Shown: positions 17,163 through 25,414 of the stretch, one piece after another
Numbering within the stretch: the first letter of the stretch is position 1
Layout of the letters: each line of letters starts with the position of its first letter
Assembly: GCA_019309565.1 (NCBI GenBank)
Contig: JAFDFZ010000031.1
Coordinates: 1 to 53,686, forward strand
Direction of reading: 5' to 3'
From: Deltaproteobacteria bacterium
Lineage (GTDB): Bacteria; Desulfobacterota; Desulfobacteria; Desulfobacterales; SURF-15
DNA length: 53,686 bases
Position numbers and translations under genes: made by a program
The notes under the pieces: model-generated
Told to the model about the DNA's origin: nothing
The model's database searches: none
The model's input: only the letters and a program-made list of their open reading frames with translations

Positions 17163-18341
17163 CTAAATGATCGGACCGGTCTGATATATGGCCGTAGAGC
17201 CACTGTATCCAATGGCCTCTGCCTTTGTTCTCATTCCCGATGCAATTCGCAAGGAATATGCCAATATTCGTTCACCTGCCTCTTCCAGGGTTTCTCCCCC
17301 AAGCAGGACCTGGGATACATCCAGATCGATGAAATCAACTAACTTTTCAACCGTATGCCTGTTTCCGCTGATTTTGACCACCGGTATAAACGGAAATCCC
17401 TGTGGCGCACCAATACCTGTGGAAAAAAGTATGATCTGACATCCTGCAGCAGCCAGTGCCGTGAGAATTTCAGGTTCGCGACCCGGGGAATCGACGAAAT
17501 ACAACCCTTTTTCATCTGGCGGACATTCCCCGTAACGGAAAACATCGCGAATGGGCGTTGACCCGGATTTGACAACAGCGCCCAGAGACTTTTCTTCAAT
17601 GGTTGTCAACCCGGCCGCAATATTGCCGGCACTTGGGTTTCCACCTCTCATGTCGGAGCCACACTGTCGGACACGATCTTCGAGATCTTTCACCATTCCC
17701 ACCAGTTTCTCAGCAACCTGTTCCGTTTCGCATCGATGAGCCAGAAAATGCTCCGCTCCCACAAGTTCCGTTGTTTCCCCGAACACCGCCGATCCTCCCG
17801 CATCGATCAGGCGGTCTATCGCTTTTCCAACCGCAGGATTTGAAGAAAGACCAGAGGTTGGGTCCGATGCACCGCATTTGATTCCCAGCCGCAGATGCCG
17901 AATACCCACCTCTTCTCTTTTAAATCCGGAGATGGCGCCGATGAGTTTCTGAGCCTTGATGCCCGCATCATTAAGTGCACCAAAATACCCCCCGGCATGC
18001 TGGATTCTTACCGGCTCCACCCGCTTTCCGGAGGCGGCGATCTGCTCAGCAATATGTTCTGGATTCACGCCCTCGCATCCAAGGCTGACAAGCAACACAG
18101 CGCCCAGGTTGGGGTTTCTTCCTAAATTAATAAGCGTTCTCTCAACCATCTTCAGATCCGATTTCAACAACCCGCATCCCTGCTGGTGTGTGAAGACCGC
18201 TGTGCCTTTCACGTGCTGAGCTATCTGCTCTGCGGCCTGGTTTGCACAGGTAACGGTTGAGAAAACTCCCAGGTAATTCCTCACCCCTACCCGATCCTCA
18301 GACCGCACATACCCCATGAAGGTAGCATCGGAGAAGTTCAT
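17163..18341 (-). CDS. UxaA-family dehydratase, large (C-terminal) subunit
   Basis: A 392-residue protein with the altronate/galactarate dehydratase signature blocks GCGLLKSDLKMVERTL, IKCGASDPTSGLSSNPAVG and VVKISGNRHT. These iron-dependent lyases remove water from sugar acids, or sulfite from sulfolactate in the SuyAB branch. Here the enzyme is split, with the SAF-domain small subunit encoded just upstream and overlapping by 4 bp. The substrate cannot be chosen by eye between a sugar acid, a sulfo-acid or another 2-hydroxy acid. Confidence 0.85.
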   Translation of the reverse strand: MNFSDATFMGYVRSEDRVGVRNYLGVFSTVTCANQAAEQIAQHVKGTAVFTHQQGCGLLKSDLKMVERTLINLGRNPNLGAVLLVSLGCEGVNPEHIAEQIAASGKRVEPVRIQHAGGYFGALNDAGIKAQKLIGAISGFKREEVGIRHLRLGIKCGASDPTSGLSSNPAVGKAIDRLIDAGGSAVFGETTELVGAEHFLAHRCETEQVAEKLVGMVKDLEDRVRQCGSDMRGGNPSAGNIAAGLTTIEEKSLGAVVKSGSTPIRDVFRYGECPPDEKGLYFVDSPGREPEILTALAAAGCQIILFSTGIGAPQGFPFIPVVKISGNRHTVEKLVDFIDLDVSQVLLGGETLEEAGERILAYSLRIASGMRTKAEAIGYSGSTAIYQTGPII

Positions 18342-18643
18342 GAAGGCCCACTCCTTACACGCTTGCTGTCCACATTATGAACATGCACATGATCACCAGG
18401 ATGAATATCGGAGGTTGCAATCCCGATCACCTCTCCGTACTTTATCACGTCTGCTCCTTTTGGTATGTACTCACGTGCAAACTTGTGGGCATAGGCAATG
18501 TCTTGACGGAGGGTAATTGGTTTTTTTTCAGAGCCCGAATCGACGGCTATCACCTCACCCCTGTGAAGATCAACAAGTGCGGTAACGGTGTTATCTTTTT
18601 CATGAAGTAAAATAAACTTTCTTTCCACTCTGCTCGCTGTCAT
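18338..18643 (-). CDS. UxaA-family dehydratase, small SAF-domain subunit
   Basis: A 101-residue protein of the SAF fold that corresponds to the N-terminal domain of altronate dehydratase. The conserved end ATSDIHPGDHVHVHNV carries the histidines that may bind the metal. The 4-bp overlap with the large subunit gene shows coupled synthesis. No strong ribosome binding site precedes the ATG at 18643, but no better start is available downstream without losing conserved residues. Confidence 0.82.
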   Translation of the reverse strand: MTASRVERKFILLHEKDNTVTALVDLHRGEVIAVDSGSEKKPITLRQDIAYAHKFAREYIPKGADVIKYGEVIGIATSDIHPGDHVHVHNVDSKRVRSGPS

Positions 18644-18780
18644 CGGGGTATACTTTTAATCCTCTCAGGTAAATCACCCTGTCAATAAAGACTTTTTCGA
18701 ATGTTACCCCTGCCGCTGGCCGAGCCCCATATGGTGATGCGCTATAGAAGTTCCATTAGCAAGTTTTCGGATAAAAGTAA

Positions 18781-18892
18781 ACCCCGTTAGAGAACGATGT
18801 TCTCTAACGACTACAGATGGTGGCATTAAACCACCATCTATAAGGAATTATCTATACAACGGACAGGAGCCGGTGGCTTTCTCTAACGGGGT
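18781..18892. mobile_element. MITE-like element, copy 1 (112 bp)
   Basis: Perfect 14-bp terminal inverted repeats, ACCCCGTTAGAGAA at 18781-18794 and TTCTCTAACGGGGT at 18879-18892, enclose two internal hairpins: GTTAGAGAAC/GTTCTCTAAC, and AGATGGTGG/CCACCATCT. No coding capacity is present. TAAA occurs directly outside the CCCC/GGGG ends on both sides, as expected for a 4-bp target duplication. A second copy with about ten differences lies at 33524-33634. This is a non-autonomous transposable element or REP-type repeat; the mobilising enzyme is not in the window. Confidence 0.85.
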
Positions 18893-18919
18893 AAAGTGAT
18901 AAACTTCCACTGGTGCCAT

Positions 18920-20263
18920 TCACAATCCCCTTGCAAGCCGTTTCACGTAAGATATGGCTTCCCAAGAAAAATTTTCTTTCTGGCAGGGCAGGATGGCGTT
19001 ATTGGTGAAAATAGGATCGGACTTAAGGTCGAAGCGTGAGGAAGCCACCGCCTTTTCCCACAGCTCCGTATGGGGTATGGGAGAATAATAAGCAGGCACC
19101 GGGGTGATTCCTGCATTAAGGACTGTTTTGATGGAATCTCGCAGTGTCTTTTTTTTCTGACCCGGAAGCCCTACCAGCAAATAGGCTCCCACCTGTTCTT
19201 TCTTGAATCCTGCTTCTATCAGATAGGATACGGATCGCTTAAATTCTTCTGCTGTAAGCTTTCGATCGATCGTTTCTCTTTCAATAGAATCCGCTGTTTC
19301 AAGCCCAAGGCGAAGCGTTCTTACACCCACCTGAAACATCAACCTGGCTATCTTCCGCGTAATCCCCCGAATGTGCACTGCATTGGGTAGATGGAAACGT
19401 ACGGACAGACCGCATTTCAAAATGTTTTCAAACAAGGGGATGGCGTATTTTTCTGCCTCCACCAGCAGGGCATCATCATAGAAGACAAAATCAAGGACAT
19501 TGTATTTGCGGTGCCAATATCGAATCTCTTCCAGAACAGAACCCGGACTTCGTCGCATCGGCCTTGGGCTTAGAAGATGAGCTGCACAGTAAGCACAGGA
19601 AAAGGGACATCCCTTTGAGGTGAGAATGGGTATGTAATTAACCTTGTTTTGTAAATCGAATGCAGGATATGGGAATGTATCGAAACGATTCGGATCAAAC
19701 ACTGCACTTGCAGACATACCCGTATGAGTTTCCACTATTTTTAGAATGATCGCCTCCCCTTGCCCGGCAACTACCTGATCCGCACCGCTGTGGCTTTTCG
19801 CATGATCCTTGCAAAGACTGGCGTAAATGCCCCCCAACACCACAATAACACCAGGATATGTTTCCTTTACGATTCGAATGGTTTCCATTACTCCCGGATA
19901 CCAGTAGGTCATCAGGGAAGTTACCAGCACCAGATCCGGTCGCGGAAAAGCGCAAAGATCTTCTCTGAACCAGGCAGGCTTGATGCCATATCTTGAGAAA
20001 TTCCGTTGAATATCTTTAAGGGGCTCCGGCTTGGGAATGTGGGTTTTTAAGTACGGCCCCCTGCCGTAACGGACAGAGGGATCCTGGGCTGGAGCTTTGA
20101 CATGGAAGCGATTCAGACAATCGATATAGAAAACATTGAAGCCATGCTCTCTGAGAATAGCCGCCAGGGTTAATAAACCCAGTGGTTTCGCCCAGAAATC
20201 GTATGCGGCGAAATCGTGTATCCAGGGATTTATCAACAGAATGTTAGGTGCGTCACGCTTCAT
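18920..20263 (-). CDS. B12-binding-domain radical SAM protein
   Basis: A 447-residue protein. Residues about 8-170 form the Rossmann-type cobalamin-binding domain (NILLINPWIHDF, PLGLLTLAAILREHG, VVLGGIYAS). The radical SAM core follows, with the cluster motif CPFSCAYC at about residue 217. Members perform methylations or carbon-skeleton changes on lipids, hopanoids, porphyrins and peptides. It lies about 200 nt downstream of the siroheme decarboxylase-like gene on the same strand, so a tetrapyrrole link is possible but unproven. The C-terminal helical part lacks an obvious SPASM cysteine set. Confidence 0.85.
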   Translation of the reverse strand: MKRDAPNILLINPWIHDFAAYDFWAKPLGLLTLAAILREHGFNVFYIDCLNRFHVKAPAQDPSVRYGRGPYLKTHIPKPEPLKDIQRNFSRYGIKPAWFREDLCAFPRPDLVLVTSLMTYWYPGVMETIRIVKETYPGVIVVLGGIYASLCKDHAKSHSGADQVVAGQGEAIILKIVETHTGMSASAVFDPNRFDTFPYPAFDLQNKVNYIPILTSKGCPFSCAYCAAHLLSPRPMRRSPGSVLEEIRYWHRKYNVLDFVFYDDALLVEAEKYAIPLFENILKCGLSVRFHLPNAVHIRGITRKIARLMFQVGVRTLRLGLETADSIERETIDRKLTAEEFKRSVSYLIEAGFKKEQVGAYLLVGLPGQKKKTLRDSIKTVLNAGITPVPAYYSPIPHTELWEKAVASSRFDLKSDPIFTNNAILPCQKENFSWEAISYVKRLARGL

Positions 20264-20467
20264 GAAAACAGTAGATTAGCTGCGTGTGTAAAATGAATCC
20301 CGTTTTTGAAAAACAAGTCCTATCTGAAGGGCGAAGACTTCAGTTTGATTTCTTCCATTTTAACTCCTAAAGCTACCGGGTTCAAGCCGGTGTGCAGTTT
20401 GCTTTTACAATTACGGATTTAAGTTATAGAGTCGAAAAAAATTTAACTTCTGATTTATGCTCAGGGT

Positions 20468-20950
20468 TCAGGAATTCTGTTCGGATGTAAAATATTCCAT
20501 TGAAGTCTTTTTAAGCTCGCGTCTGCTGAATAGAAGTGTATACTTCTTGGTGGCGGTCTGTTCTGCCATCTTTCTTACGATTCTTCGGCAAGCATCCTCG
20601 TTTTTCGCGTGAACCATGGTATATAGATTAAATGGCCATCCATCCGTAGGATTACGCCGGTAGCAATGAGATACTTCTTCAAACGACGCCATCTTCCGGC
20701 CAACTTCCATTATCCGATCCTCATCTACAACCCATGCAGCCATGGCGTTTGCCTCAAATCCGGATTTCTGATGGCGAAGCGTGGCCCCGAACCTGCGGAT
20801 GATCCCTTTATGGCATAATTCTTTCAATCGCTCGATAAGTTGCTCTTCTGAAATCTTCAATCGCTCGGCAATCTTAAGATACGGGCGTTCGGTAACAGGG
20901 ATATCCCCCTGGATTTCCGCGATAATCCTCTTTTCGATTTCAGTTAACAT
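20468..20950 (-). CDS. ahbB: Siroheme decarboxylase subunit, AhbB-like (Lrp/AsnC fold)
   Basis: A 160-residue protein with an N-terminal Lrp-like helix-turn-helix (residues 2-60) and the AhbB pattern IRRFGATLRHQKSGF followed by HCYRRNPTDGWPFNLYTMVHA. AhbA and AhbB together decarboxylate siroheme to 12,18-didecarboxysiroheme in the alternative heme pathway of sulfate reducers and archaea. The conserved Arg and His residues of the catalytic pocket are seen. The gene overlaps mtnA by 11 bp at its start. No ahbA, ahbC or ahbD is adjacent, so the partner subunits must be elsewhere; a stand-alone regulator of the same fold is a less likely alternative. Confidence 0.8.
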   Translation of the reverse strand: MLTEIEKRIIAEIQGDIPVTERPYLKIAERLKISEEQLIERLKELCHKGIIRRFGATLRHQKSGFEANAMAAWVVDEDRIMEVGRKMASFEEVSHCYRRNPTDGWPFNLYTMVHAKNEDACRRIVRKMAEQTATKKYTLLFSRRELKKTSMEYFTSEQNS

Positions 20951-22070
20951 CTACCGCCTCCGTATTGAACTTTTCAGGAAACAATTTTCGAATATCCGCT
21001 TCGCTGGCCCTGCAAATCCCTCTTTCCGTGATAAAGCCTGTAACCAATCTTGCAGGGGTAACATCAAACGCATAATTAGCCGCCGCACTCTGCTCCGGCG
21101 GCACCAGCACCCGTCGAAGGCTTCCCTCACTCAGGCCATGCACGAATCTGACTTCATCAGGGTCCCGCTCCTCTATTGGAATTTCGGCAATGCCGTCCCT
21201 TAAATTCCAATCAAAGGTACTGGATGGTAATGCCACATAAAACGGGACCCCATTGTCTTTAGCGGCAAGTGCCTTCAGATAGGTGCCAATCTTGTTGGCA
21301 ACGTCCCCGGTACAGGTGGTTCGATCCGTACCAACGATTACCATATCCACCATACCGTGTTGCATGAGATGCCCCCCTGCATTGTCGGTAATCACCGTAT
21401 GTTTAACTCCATGCTTGGCAAGTTCCCAGGCGGTTAACCTGGAGCCCTGATTCAGCGGCCGTGTCTCGTCAACCCAGACATGGACGTCGACGCCCTTGTT
21501 AAAAGCCGCATAAATGGGTGCCGTTGCCGTGCCGTACTCGATACAGGCAAGCCATCCGGCATTGCAGTGGGTGAGGATATTGACGGGGTTACCGCCATTA
21601 TTTCGGCTTATCTCCTCGATGAGCACCAATCCGTTTTCCCCAATTTTGCGGCAGTTTTCCGCTTCCATCTCAGCTATATTCTCCGCCTCTTTAAGGGCTG
21701 CATGGACTCTTTCGGACGGATTGCCGATACGGTTGATTTTTTCAAGCACCCGATCCACTGCCCAGCCAAGATTCACGGCGGTTGGTCGTGCCTGTTTGAT
21801 TCTGTCACACGCCTCTTTGATATCGCCTAAACCTCCCGCTTCACCCTTAACGTTCAACGCGGCAAGATAAACCCCGTACGCCCCTGCTACACCTATAAGC
21901 GGCGCTCCTCTGACATACATTTCTTTTATGGCCCTTATAATATCCTCAACGGTATTGAGATCAACAACCACAAGCTCATGAGGCAGTATCCGCTGGTCAA
22001 TCACCCTAACCGATGTCGATTCTTTCTCCCTCCAGATGGGACGCATCTGTTTTCCATCAACAAGCATCAT
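20940..22070 (-). CDS. mtnA: S-methyl-5-thioribose-1-phosphate isomerase
   Basis: A 376-residue cytoplasmic enzyme that isomerises methylthioribose-1-phosphate to methylthioribulose-1-phosphate in the methylthioadenosine salvage route. Recognised blocks are VRGAPLIGVAGAYGVYLA, the catalytic-cysteine block THCNAGWLACIEYGTA, VDETRPLNQGSRLTAWEL and VGTDRTTCTGDVANKIGTY with the catalytic Asp. Length and blocks match MtnA rather than the eIF2B-like regulators. It is read away from mtnP, with 535 bp of repeat-rich spacer between them, and ahbB follows with an 11-bp overlap. The rest of the classical mtn pathway is absent from the window. Confidence 0.92.
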   Translation of the reverse strand: MMLVDGKQMRPIWREKESTSVRVIDQRILPHELVVVDLNTVEDIIRAIKEMYVRGAPLIGVAGAYGVYLAALNVKGEAGGLGDIKEACDRIKQARPTAVNLGWAVDRVLEKINRIGNPSERVHAALKEAENIAEMEAENCRKIGENGLVLIEEISRNNGGNPVNILTHCNAGWLACIEYGTATAPIYAAFNKGVDVHVWVDETRPLNQGSRLTAWELAKHGVKHTVITDNAGGHLMQHGMVDMVIVGTDRTTCTGDVANKIGTYLKALAAKDNGVPFYVALPSSTFDWNLRDGIAEIPIEERDPDEVRFVHGLSEGSLRRVLVPPEQSAAANYAFDVTPARLVTGFITERGICRASEADIRKLFPEKFNTEAVDVN

Positions 22071-22160
22071 CCGATCCTTTCAATCATTAAAATAATCAGA
22101 ACTTTAAATTAAAACAAATATTAGCATCAACGATTTGAATTCGCAAATTTCGGAAACCTG

Positions 22161-22253
22161 TACAGCAATTCTCGGTGAAATCCGAGTCATAAGAGCCTAT
22201 AAGGCGGCATTTTGAGTCGTTTTTCAACTGGAGGGTTCACAGAGAATTGCAGC
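22161..22253. repeat. Short inverted-repeat element with GCAATTCTC ends
   Basis: The left end CAGCAATTCTCGGTGAA (22163-22179) is mirrored by TTCACAGAGAATTGC (22236-22250). The interior contains GCCTATAAGGC and the dispersed segment at 22208-22231. The same end sequence bounds the 525-bp palindrome at 51340-51864, so these belong to one family. Confidence 0.65.
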
Positions 22254-22306
22254 GCTATGTTTTTGGCTATTGAAAAAATGACCGAGCTCATGGTATCCAA
22301 TATTTC

Positions 22307-22571
22307 TTAGGCGCTTATCAACCTCAGATCGACAATTTGTTGTCGTTATTGAATTACACGTTGTTAGTAGGGGTTAATAGTGAACTAAAGTTTGAAGTGA
22401 GCTTAAGTGGGGTAAAGTTAAGGAATTTGATCTATTTTTAAAATGAAAGAGCGAAGCGATACCTTAACTTTAGGCACTTTAGATCACTTTAGATCACTTA
22501 CAACTGGGTTTTTTATTTCAACTGCCCCAAAGGGGCCACTTTTTCCGAGCAAACTCTCGGGAAAAGCGTAG
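22307..22571. repeat. Conserved-arm repeat, copy A (265 bp)
   Basis: An 83-bp left arm (22307-22389) and a 97-bp right arm (22475-22571) are almost identical to those of copy B at 43225-43459; the left arms differ at one base. The 85-bp centre is unrelated to the 56-bp centre of copy B and contains its own 10-bp inverted repeat AAAGTTAAGG/CCTTAACTTT (22414-22423 and 22462-22471). The arms contain small stems (CGACAA/TTGTCG, CCCC/GGGG, CCGAG/CTCGG) and a tandem ACTTTAGATC. No protein-coding frame is evident. It ends about 30 bp before the mtnP start. Confidence 0.85.
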
Positions 22572-22605
22572 AATACTTGGGAAAACGTTATGAAAGGAAA
22601 TGGAA

Positions 22606-23352
22606 ATGCCGAAGATCGGAATTATTGGCGGTTCCGGGCTGGATGATCCGAAGATGTTTAAAAAAGAAAAAGCAGTGCAGGTGGAAACTACCTATGGCAA
22701 CCCCTCTTCTGAACTTACTTTCGGGAAAATAGAAGGTGTAGATGTTGTTCATCTGGCGCGTCATGGAAAAAAACACCAGCTCAGCCCCACTCAGGTAAAC
22801 TACAGGGCAAACATCTATGCGTTGAAAGATCAGGGAGTGACGCACATCCTTGCCACATCTGCCTGTGGTAGTCTAAGGGAGCAAATAGGCAGGGGAGACT
22901 TTGTTATTATCGATCAATTTATCGACTTTACCCGTCACCGGATCATAACATTCCACGAGTCTTTTGAAACCGGTGCCGCCCACACCTCCATGCCGGATCC
23001 CTTTGATGCGAACTTAAGAAAGGTGCTTTATGAAACCGCTGTTCAACTAGGTTTGAGGGCTCATAATGGTGGAACCGTCGTCACAATCGAAGGACCCCGG
23101 TTTTCCACAAGAGCAGAATCGAAAATGTTCAGAGCCTGGGGAGCCGATGTTATCAACATGTCTATTGCGCCGGAAGCGATTCTTGCCAACGAAATCAATA
23201 TCCCTTATGCGGTGGTTGCCATGTCGACCGATTATGACAGCTGGAAGGAAGATGAGGTTCCCGTAACCTGGGAGGAAATCCTGGCGGTCTTCAATCAGAA
23301 CGCCGAAAATGTGAAAAAGCTTCTGATCAGTGCCATACCAAAAATAAAGTGA
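22606..23352 (+). CDS. mtnP: S-methyl-5'-thioadenosine phosphorylase
   Basis: A 248-residue member of the purine nucleoside phosphorylase/MTAP family that splits methylthioadenosine with phosphate into adenine and methylthioribose-1-phosphate. The N-terminal phosphate loop GIIGGSGLDD, HLARHGKKH, the ATSACGSLRE block and the MTAP-type EGPRFSTRAES and NMSIAPEA motifs are all visible. ATG 22606 is preferred over 22600 since GAAAGGA then sits 7 nt upstream. apt follows after an 11-nt gap and takes the released adenine, so the two form an operon. Confidence 0.92.
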   Translation: MPKIGIIGGSGLDDPKMFKKEKAVQVETTYGNPSSELTFGKIEGVDVVHLARHGKKHQLSPTQVNYRANIYALKDQGVTHILATSACGSLREQIGRGDFVIIDQFIDFTRHRIITFHESFETGAAHTSMPDPFDANLRKVLYETAVQLGLRAHNGGTVVTIEGPRFSTRAESKMFRAWGADVINMSIAPEAILANEINIPYAVVAMSTDYDSWKEDEVPVTWEEILAVFNQNAENVKKLLISAIPKIK

Positions 23353-23363
23353 GGTGATCTTAA

Positions 23364-23885
23364 ATGGATATTAAAGGTTATATCAGAACGGTTCCACATT
23401 GGCCTGTGGAAGGGGTGATGTTCAGAGATATAACAACTCTCCTGTTAAACCCCAAAGCCTTCCAACATGTGTGCAACGAACTCTACGAGCGTTACAAAAC
23501 GATGGATATTGACAAAATCGTCGGAATCGATGCCCGGGGATTTATCTTCGGCGCTGTATTGGCTTACAGGCTGAGTGTGGGGTTCGTTCCGGTTCGCAAG
23601 CAGGGCAAGCTCCCGCCCAAGACGGTAAGCGCCGAGTATTCACTGGAATATGGGAGCAACGTTGTTGAAATCAATGAACATGCCATTACAAAGGGTGAGA
23701 AAGTCCTTATCGTGGATGACCTTATCGCCACAGGCGGAACAGTGTCTGCAGCGGCCAAGCTGGTTGAAACCCTCGGGGGAGAGGTCGTCGAGTGCGCGTT
23801 TTTGATTGAACTTCCGGAATTGAAAGGAAGAGAAAAGGTTAAAGATTATAAGATCTTCACCTTAATGGAGTTTGAGGGGCACTAG
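23364..23885 (+). CDS. apt: Adenine phosphoribosyltransferase
   Basis: A 173-residue enzyme that converts adenine and PRPP to AMP. The PRPP-binding loop VLIVDDLIATGGT is intact, and the hood region begins with IRTVPHWPVEGVMFRDIT, which is typical of Apt. Length is standard. It follows mtnP by 11 nt with GAGGTGA upstream and recycles the adenine made from methylthioadenosine. It converges on mtaD with only 6 nt between the stops. Confidence 0.95.
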   Translation: MDIKGYIRTVPHWPVEGVMFRDITTLLLNPKAFQHVCNELYERYKTMDIDKIVGIDARGFIFGAVLAYRLSVGFVPVRKQGKLPPKTVSAEYSLEYGSNVVEINEHAITKGEKVLIVDDLIATGGTVSAAAKLVETLGGEVVECAFLIELPELKGREKVKDYKIFTLMEFEGH

Positions 23886-23891
23886 CAGAGC

Positions 23892-25202
23892 TTACCGAAT
23901 GGCCTTTGCTATTTCATTCACCCGATACATGATATCATCAAGGCACATCGTTTGTAGGATTCGGTTTCTGACAACCACCTTACCCGATACAATTACATCC
24001 CGCACATCCGAGCCACTGGCAGCATAAACCAGGTGGGATATCGGATTATAAAGGGGAGTCAAATGGGGTTTGTCCACATCGATAATGATCACATCCGCTG
24101 CTTTGCCAACCTCCAGGGATCCGATCCTTTTCTCAAGACCGATTGCCCTGGCTCCTTCTATGGTAGCCATCTTGAGAACACGGGGGGCATCTAACACCGT
24201 GGGATCAAGGGTGGTTGCCTTATGGAGTTTGGCACAAAGATTCATCTCCCGTATAAGGTCCAATGTGTTGTTGCTGGCACAGCTGTCTGTACCGATCCCG
24301 ACGGTCACCCCCGCTTCTATGAGTTTCGGAACCGGTGCGATGCCGGCGGCAAGTTTGGCATTGCTGCTGGGGTTATGAGACAGTGCGGTCCCATGGTCTG
24401 CAAGAATGGCGATGTCCTGCTCATCTATCCAGACACCATGGACTACAAGGGTATTGTCATCTAAAATACCCAATTGCTCCAGATGCTTTACCGGTGTCAT
24501 CCGACGCTCGGATTGCATCTGCTCTATTTCCTGCCTGGTTTCAGCGACGTGAATTTGAAATAACACCTCTTTGCTCAATGCCATCTCTTTGGCTTTCTTA
24601 AGCGTATCATCCGAGCAGGTGTAAGGAGTGTGACAGAATACGGAAGGCATGATGTTCGGATGCCGTTCGAGCCACCTTTCAATATATCCCAGGGCGTGAT
24701 CCACATTTTCTGCCGGGTTTTCAACTCCAGGTGCCGGGAAATCGATCACTCCCTGGCCTGCCACAGCGCGAATTCCGATTTCACTTGCGGCTTCTGCAAC
24801 CTTTTCTTCATAAAAGTATCCGTCACAGCAGGTTGTAGTGCCGGATAACAGCATTTCAGCACAACCAAGATGCGCACCGGATTTGACATTGCCGGGATGA
24901 ACATGTTTTCTTTCCGCCGGGAAAATATGCTCATTCAGCCATTTCATCAACGGTATATCGTCGGCAAGGCCTCGAAACAGCGTCATGGGCAGGTGCGAAT
25001 GGGTGTTGACCAACCCCGGTAAAATGATCCCTCCTGTGGCATCTATTGTTTGAATTGCATCGGGCAGAGGCCTTGATGGGTCCTCTGCCTCTATCCGCTT
25101 TATCTCACCTGCTGTGATACAAATGAAACCGGATTGAATGATTTCAAATTTCGAATTTACCGTTACAATCGTACCGTTATGAATAACCAGATCATATGTC
25201 AT
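23892..25202 (-). CDS. mtaD: 5'-methylthioadenosine/S-adenosylhomocysteine deaminase
   Basis: A 436-residue amidohydrolase. The metal-binding NTHSHLPMTLFRG, the QIHVAETRQEI helix, VVHGVWID and GIGTDSCASNN blocks match MtaD and related TrzN-like deaminases, which deaminate methylthioadenosine or S-adenosylhomocysteine to inosine forms in the cytoplasm. ATG 25202 is chosen because the N-terminus then begins with the usual TYDLVIHNGTIVT; the frame stays open upstream to 25349 without family similarity. It is converging with apt. Together with mtnP this gives two competing fates for methylthioadenosine. Confidence 0.9.
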   Translation of the reverse strand: MTYDLVIHNGTIVTVNSKFEIIQSGFICITAGEIKRIEAEDPSRPLPDAIQTIDATGGIILPGLVNTHSHLPMTLFRGLADDIPLMKWLNEHIFPAERKHVHPGNVKSGAHLGCAEMLLSGTTTCCDGYFYEEKVAEAASEIGIRAVAGQGVIDFPAPGVENPAENVDHALGYIERWLERHPNIMPSVFCHTPYTCSDDTLKKAKEMALSKEVLFQIHVAETRQEIEQMQSERRMTPVKHLEQLGILDDNTLVVHGVWIDEQDIAILADHGTALSHNPSSNAKLAAGIAPVPKLIEAGVTVGIGTDSCASNNTLDLIREMNLCAKLHKATTLDPTVLDAPRVLKMATIEGARAIGLEKRIGSLEVGKAADVIIIDVDKPHLTPLYNPISHLVYAASGSDVRDVIVSGKVVVRNRILQTMCLDDIMYRVNEIAKAIR

Positions 25203-25414
25203 CGTTTTATCCCCAGATTGTTTTAATACCGCACCAAAAGGGATTTTCTGCAATTTTCGATGGATGCGGAAAGTATTTCGCTTCGCCGAATAATCGCATT
25301 TTGAAGCATGTGCAGTTTGCGATCGTTCGGCGCACAGCCTTAATTTCACATAAGGATTGCCAGGTTTATCCTCTTACCACTCCATACATAGCCCGCTTAC
25401 GGGGTGTTTCATCA

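Larger units (their letters stand above)
22071..22605. other. Repeat-filled 535-bp spacer between mtnA and mtnP
   Basis: No gene is present. Two elements occupy most of it: a 93-bp inverted-repeat element at 22161-22253 and a 265-bp repeat with conserved arms at 22307-22571. The promoters for both genes must lie in or beside these elements. Confidence 0.6.

Noticed and set aside
17163..18643. Assignment of the UxaA pair as sulfolactate sulfo-lyase SuyAB
   Set aside because: Both families share the split architecture, and no sulfolactate genes are adjacent, so the specific call is not supported.
18781..18892. Reading the 112-bp element as an ordinary bidirectional terminator
   Set aside because: The second near-identical copy, the long perfect ends and flanking TAAA fit a mobile repeat better, and no T-run follows the hairpins.
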